Positions 61,397 to 64,000 of a DNA stretch of 64,000 bases are shown here, piece by piece. A program made the position numbers and the translations under genes. Source of the DNA: Rhizobiales bacterium 2SD (lineage in GTDB: Bacteria; Pseudomonadota; Alphaproteobacteria; Rhizobiales; Beijerinckiaceae); assembly GCA_005502805.1 (NCBI GenBank), contig SCMY01000016.1, positions 108,762-172,761 of the forward strand. The letters run 5' to 3'. Below the pieces are notes generated by a model that had not been told where the DNA came from, did not search any database, and saw only the letters and a program-made list of their open reading frames with translations. Position 1 is the first letter of the stretch. Every line of letters begins with the position of its first letter.

Positions 61397-62635
61397 TCAA
61401 GCCGCGTCGAGGCCGTAGAGCGAGTGCAGGGTGCGCACCGCCAGCTCGGTATAGGCGGCGTCGATCAGCACCGAGAACTTGATCTCGGAGGTGGTGATGG
61501 CGCGGATATTGATGCCCTTCTCGGCCAGCGCCCGGAAGGCGCGCGCCGCGACGCCGGCATGGCTGCGCATGCCGACGCCGATCGCCGAGATCTTCACCAC
61601 GTCGGTCGCGCCCTGGATGTCCTGGTAGGCGATGGTGTCGTGCTTGGATTCGAGCAGGCCCTTGGCGCGCTCATAGTCGGCTGTCGGCACCGTGAAGGTG
61701 ATGTCGGTGGTCGCCTGGTCGTCGGAGACGACCTGGATGATCATGTCGACATTGATGTTGGCGTCGGCCAGCGGCCCGAAGATCGCCGCGGCGACGCCGG
61801 GCTTGTCGGCCACGCGCCGGAGCGTGATCTGGGCTTCGTCGCGCGAGAAGGCGATGCCGGTGACGATCTGCTGTTCCACGATGTCGTCCTCGTCGCAGAT
61901 GAGGGTGCCTGGATTGGGGTTTTCAGGGTCGTCGAAGGAGGAGCGCACATAGGTCGGCACGCGCTGGACCATGGCGATCTCGACCGAGCGCACCTGCAGC
62001 ACCTTCGAGCCGAGAGAGGCCATCTCCAGCATCTCTTCGAACGAGACCTTGTCCATGCGCCGCGCCTTCGGCACCACGCGAGGATCGGTGGTGTAGACGC
62101 CGTCCACGTCGGTGTAGATGTCACAGCGATCGGCCTTCAAGCCCGCGGCGAGCGCGACTGCGCTGGTGTCCGAGCCGCCGCGGCCGAGCGTGACGATGCG
62201 GTGGCTGCGCGGGTTGATGCCCTGGAAGCCGGAGCAGACCGCGATTTCGCGGTTGCGGTCGAAGCCGGCGAGGATGCCGGCGCCGTCGACGCCCTCGATC
62301 CGGGCCGAGCCATGCGCGTCCGAGCCGTAGAGCGGGATCTGCCAGCCCTGCCAGGAGCGGGCGGGCAGGCCCATCTCCTGCAGCACGATCGCCATCAGTC
62401 CGGAGGTCACCTGCTCGCCTGAGGCGACGACGGTGTCATATTCGGCCTGATCGTAGACAGAGGACGCCTCTTTGCACCAGGCGACCAGTTCGTTGGTCTT
62501 GCCCGACATCGCCGAAACCACGACCGCGACCTGGTTGCCGGCGTCGAATTCGCGTTTGACGTGGCGGGCCGCGTTCTTGATGCGCTCGACAGTGGCGACC
62601 GAAGTGCCGCCGAATTTCATCACCAGACGGGCCAT
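61397..62635 (-). CDS. lysC: Aspartate kinase
   Basis: A 412-residue aspartokinase, the first step to lysine, threonine, methionine and diaminopimelate. The kinase domain shows MARLVMKFGGTSVATVERIK, VVSAMSGKTNELV and TLGRGGSDTSAVALAAGLKA. The two C-terminal ACT domains (about 265-412; VTGIAFSRDEAQITLRRVAD and ISAIGVGMRSHAGVAARAFR) give allosteric control by end products. ATG 62635 gives the standard N-terminus; an upstream TTG at 62644 is an alternative. It is divergent from ubiG, 151 bp apart. Confidence 0.95.
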   Translation of the reverse strand: MARLVMKFGGTSVATVERIKNAARHVKREFDAGNQVAVVVSAMSGKTNELVAWCKEASSVYDQAEYDTVVASGEQVTSGLMAIVLQEMGLPARSWQGWQIPLYGSDAHGSARIEGVDGAGILAGFDRNREIAVCSGFQGINPRSHRIVTLGRGGSDTSAVALAAGLKADRCDIYTDVDGVYTTDPRVVPKARRMDKVSFEEMLEMASLGSKVLQVRSVEIAMVQRVPTYVRSSFDDPENPNPGTLICDEDDIVEQQIVTGIAFSRDEAQITLRRVADKPGVAAAIFGPLADANINVDMIIQVVSDDQATTDITFTVPTADYERAKGLLESKHDTIAYQDIQGATDVVKISAIGVGMRSHAGVAARAFRALAEKGINIRAITTSEIKFSVLIDAAYTELAVRTLHSLYGLDAA

Positions 62636-62786
62636 GACGTCCAAGAGCTCTCAGCAACGGACCCGGCACGGGCCGGGACAAATAGCGCCCTCGCACTCGG
62701 TGAAGGGCGCGTGTAGATGACGGGAGGTGCGGGCGGTGTCAATGCAGCTACGGTCCGCGCGGGCATAAACGGGATATCAAAGGGCG

Positions 62787-63539
62787 ATGACCGCAGCGGC
62801 ACGCGAAGGCTCCACCATCGACCCGGCCGAGGTCGCGCGTTTCGACGCGCTGGCCAGGAGCTGGTGGGATCCGAAAGGGCCGATGGCGGTCCTGCACAAG
62901 TTCAATCCCGTCAGGCTCGCCTTTATCCGCGACCTCGCCTGCGAGCGCTTCGGCCGCGATCCGAAATCGCTCCAGGCGCTGAAGGATCTGAGCGTCGTCG
63001 ATATCGGCTGTGGCGGCGGCGTACTCTGCGAACCGTTGGCGCGTCTGGGCGCGACGGTGACGGGGCTCGATCCGGCGACGACAAACATCGCCGTGGCGCG
63101 GGCACATGCTGAGAAGACTGGCATCGGCATCGACTATCGCGAGGAAACGATCGAGGCCGTGGTCGCTTCGGGCGCGCGCTTCGACATCGTGCTCGCCATG
63201 GAGGTGGTCGAGCATGTCGCCGATGTCGACGCCTTCGTCGCCTCCTGCTGCGCGGCGGTGAAACCAGGCGGCATGCTCGTGATGGCGACGCTCAACCGCA
63301 CGCTGAAATCCTACGCGCTCGCCATCGTCGGCGCCGAATACATCCTGCGCTGGCTGCCACGCGGCACCCATGATTGGGAGAAATTCGTGACGCCGGAGGA
63401 ACTGGAGGCAGCGATCGAGACCGGCGGACTCTCGGTCTTCGCCCGCGAGGGCGTGGCCTACAACCCGTTGGCTGACCGCTGGTCGCGCTCGCGCGATCTC
63501 GACGTCAACTACATGCTGGCAGCGGGGCGGGCGGGCTGA
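62787..63539 (+). CDS. ubiG: Ubiquinone biosynthesis O-methyltransferase
   Basis: A 250-residue SAM-dependent methyltransferase that performs both O-methylations in ubiquinone synthesis (2-polyprenyl-6-hydroxyphenol and demethylubiquinol). N-terminal DPAEVARFDALARSWWDPKG, with the family WW-DP-G signature, SAM motif I VVDIGCGGGVLCEPLARLGA, GLDPA and NPLADRWSRSRDLDVNYMLA at the C-terminus. The ubiG-lysC divergent neighbourhood is common in alphaproteobacteria. Confidence 0.94.
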   Translation: MTAAAREGSTIDPAEVARFDALARSWWDPKGPMAVLHKFNPVRLAFIRDLACERFGRDPKSLQALKDLSVVDIGCGGGVLCEPLARLGATVTGLDPATTNIAVARAHAEKTGIGIDYREETIEAVVASGARFDIVLAMEVVEHVADVDAFVASCCAAVKPGGMLVMATLNRTLKSYALAIVGAEYILRWLPRGTHDWEKFVTPEELEAAIETGGLSVFAREGVAYNPLADRWSRSRDLDVNYMLAAGRAG

Positions 63540-63700
63540 GCTCTTGCTGGCGTATTGATCCTGCGCAGCCCGCTTTTTGAAACCCGGTCGAAACGATCTC
63601 TGAATCTCACAGGGGCGATGCGAGCCGCCCTGCAAGCCGGCTCGGCGGACGCCGGGGCGCAGATTCCCAATCCTTGCGCCTCGGCGTCCAATCGAAGCTG

Positions 63701-64000
63701 TCAGCGCTGCTTTGCCCTTTGCCCTGGCGCATAGCCAGAGGCGCCTGGGTAACCCGTCACGCTTCCGTCCGCTTGCCTCCGACGTCCTGGGGCGTAGCCG
63801 GACGCACCGCGAGTGCCGGGAACGCTGCCGCCGGCTCGCATCTGCTGGCCTGGCGAATAGGATGAGGCGCCTCGGCCGGCGCTGCCGCCCAGGCCCCCGC
63901 TTCCGCCGCCGCCGCGGCCTCCACCCTGACCGCCGCCACCGCCATGGCCGCCACCGTGACCACCGCCGCTGCCACCACCTTGGCCGCCGCCGCTGCCGCC
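63701..64000 (-). CDS. Gly-rich repeat protein, C-terminal part
   Basis: The gene enters from the right edge and ends at TGA 63701-63703; 99 codons are visible and no start. The first ~45 visible residues are almost pure Gly with Ser, Gln and His (GGSGGGQGGGSGGGHGGG). Then a short motif occurs three times: GASSYSPGQ, GASGYAPGR and GASGYAPGQ, with linkers QMRAGGSVPGTR and RRQADGSVTGYP, ending RAKQR. Third positions are mostly C or G, and the frame is unbroken, which supports coding despite the low complexity. I have seen ASxYxPG tails in small exported proteins of Hyphomicrobiales; function unknown. Confidence 0.65.
   Translation of the reverse strand, partial: GGSGGGQGGGSGGGHGGGHGGGGGQGGGRGGGGSGGLGGSAGRGASSYSPGQQMRAGGSVPGTRGASGYAPGRRRQADGSVTGYPGASGYAPGQRAKQR

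Noticed and set aside
63757..63978. Ala/Val-rich 73-codon minus-strand frame
   Set aside because: It is a shifted reading of the Gly-rich gene, which has the unbroken frame and internal repeats.

Overview
The window is high-GC chromosomal DNA of an alphaproteobacterium. Gene content (phosphonoacetate hydrolase route, many CoA-dependent catabolic enzymes, Liv-type ABC transporters, a typical alphaproteobacterial intergenic repeat) points to Hyphomicrobiales, most like Bosea and relatives. That placement is an inference from family resemblance, not a search result. No tRNA, rRNA, CRISPR array, phage or intact insertion sequence was seen.

Layout. 1-1040: start of an FAD oxidoreductase gene and a metallophosphoesterase. 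1157-8599: a phosphonate locus on the minus strand (iron alcohol dehydrogenase, PhnD, PhnC, PhnE, phosphonoacetate hydrolase PhnA, phosphonoacetaldehyde dehydrogenase PhnY) with a divergent LysR regulator. 8889-15731: aldehyde dehydrogenase, DUF2161 protein, nitronate monooxygenase-like protein, Na/Pi cotransporter, transglutaminase-like protein and a DsbA-like isomerase. 15735-25039: an acyclic-terpene-utilisation-type (Atu-like) cluster, with a biotin-dependent acyl-CoA carboxylase in three polypeptides, AtuA, an enoyl-CoA hydratase, a divergent acyl-CoA dehydrogenase and SDR, and a TetR regulator. 25346-36994: a second nitronate monooxygenase-like gene, then a Liv-type ABC transporter operon that also encodes a long-chain acyl-CoA synthetase, a phenylacetate-CoA-ligase-like enzyme, an enoyl-CoA hydratase/isomerase and a binding protein with no signal peptide. 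37049-42553: pyrE and pyrC (divergent), purU, an amidase and a LysR regulator. 42682-48047: an esterase-like protein without its nucleophile, then an RND efflux pump (adaptor plus HAE1-type pump). 48083-51360: a LuxR-family regulator divergent from an N-acyl-amino-acid-synthase-like gene overlapped by a heme-oxygenase-like oxidase gene, and a small secreted protein, with visibly lower GC from 49312. 51586-57562: a lipoprotein, a DUF3108 protein and a four-gene operon (metallophosphoesterase, Ser/Thr kinase fused to a universal stress domain, APH-type phosphotransferase, acyl-CoA dehydrogenase). 57856-64000: PhyH dioxygenase, CYTH-CHAD protein, small exported proteins, lysC, ubiG and the C-terminal end of a Gly-rich protein.

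The two strongest leads are these. (1) A near-identical palindrome, ATGAAT-N3-ATTCAT, occurs three times: between the two arms of the Atu-like cluster, upstream of the TetR gene, and upstream of the ABC transporter/acyl-CoA synthetase operon. It suggests one TetR regulon joining uptake, CoA activation and degradation of a branched or isoprenoid acid. (2) A LuxR-family regulator faces a FeeM-like acyltransferase (a LuxI-related fold) whose gene overlaps that of a putative diiron oxidase. This could be an undescribed acyl-signal synthesis and response module.
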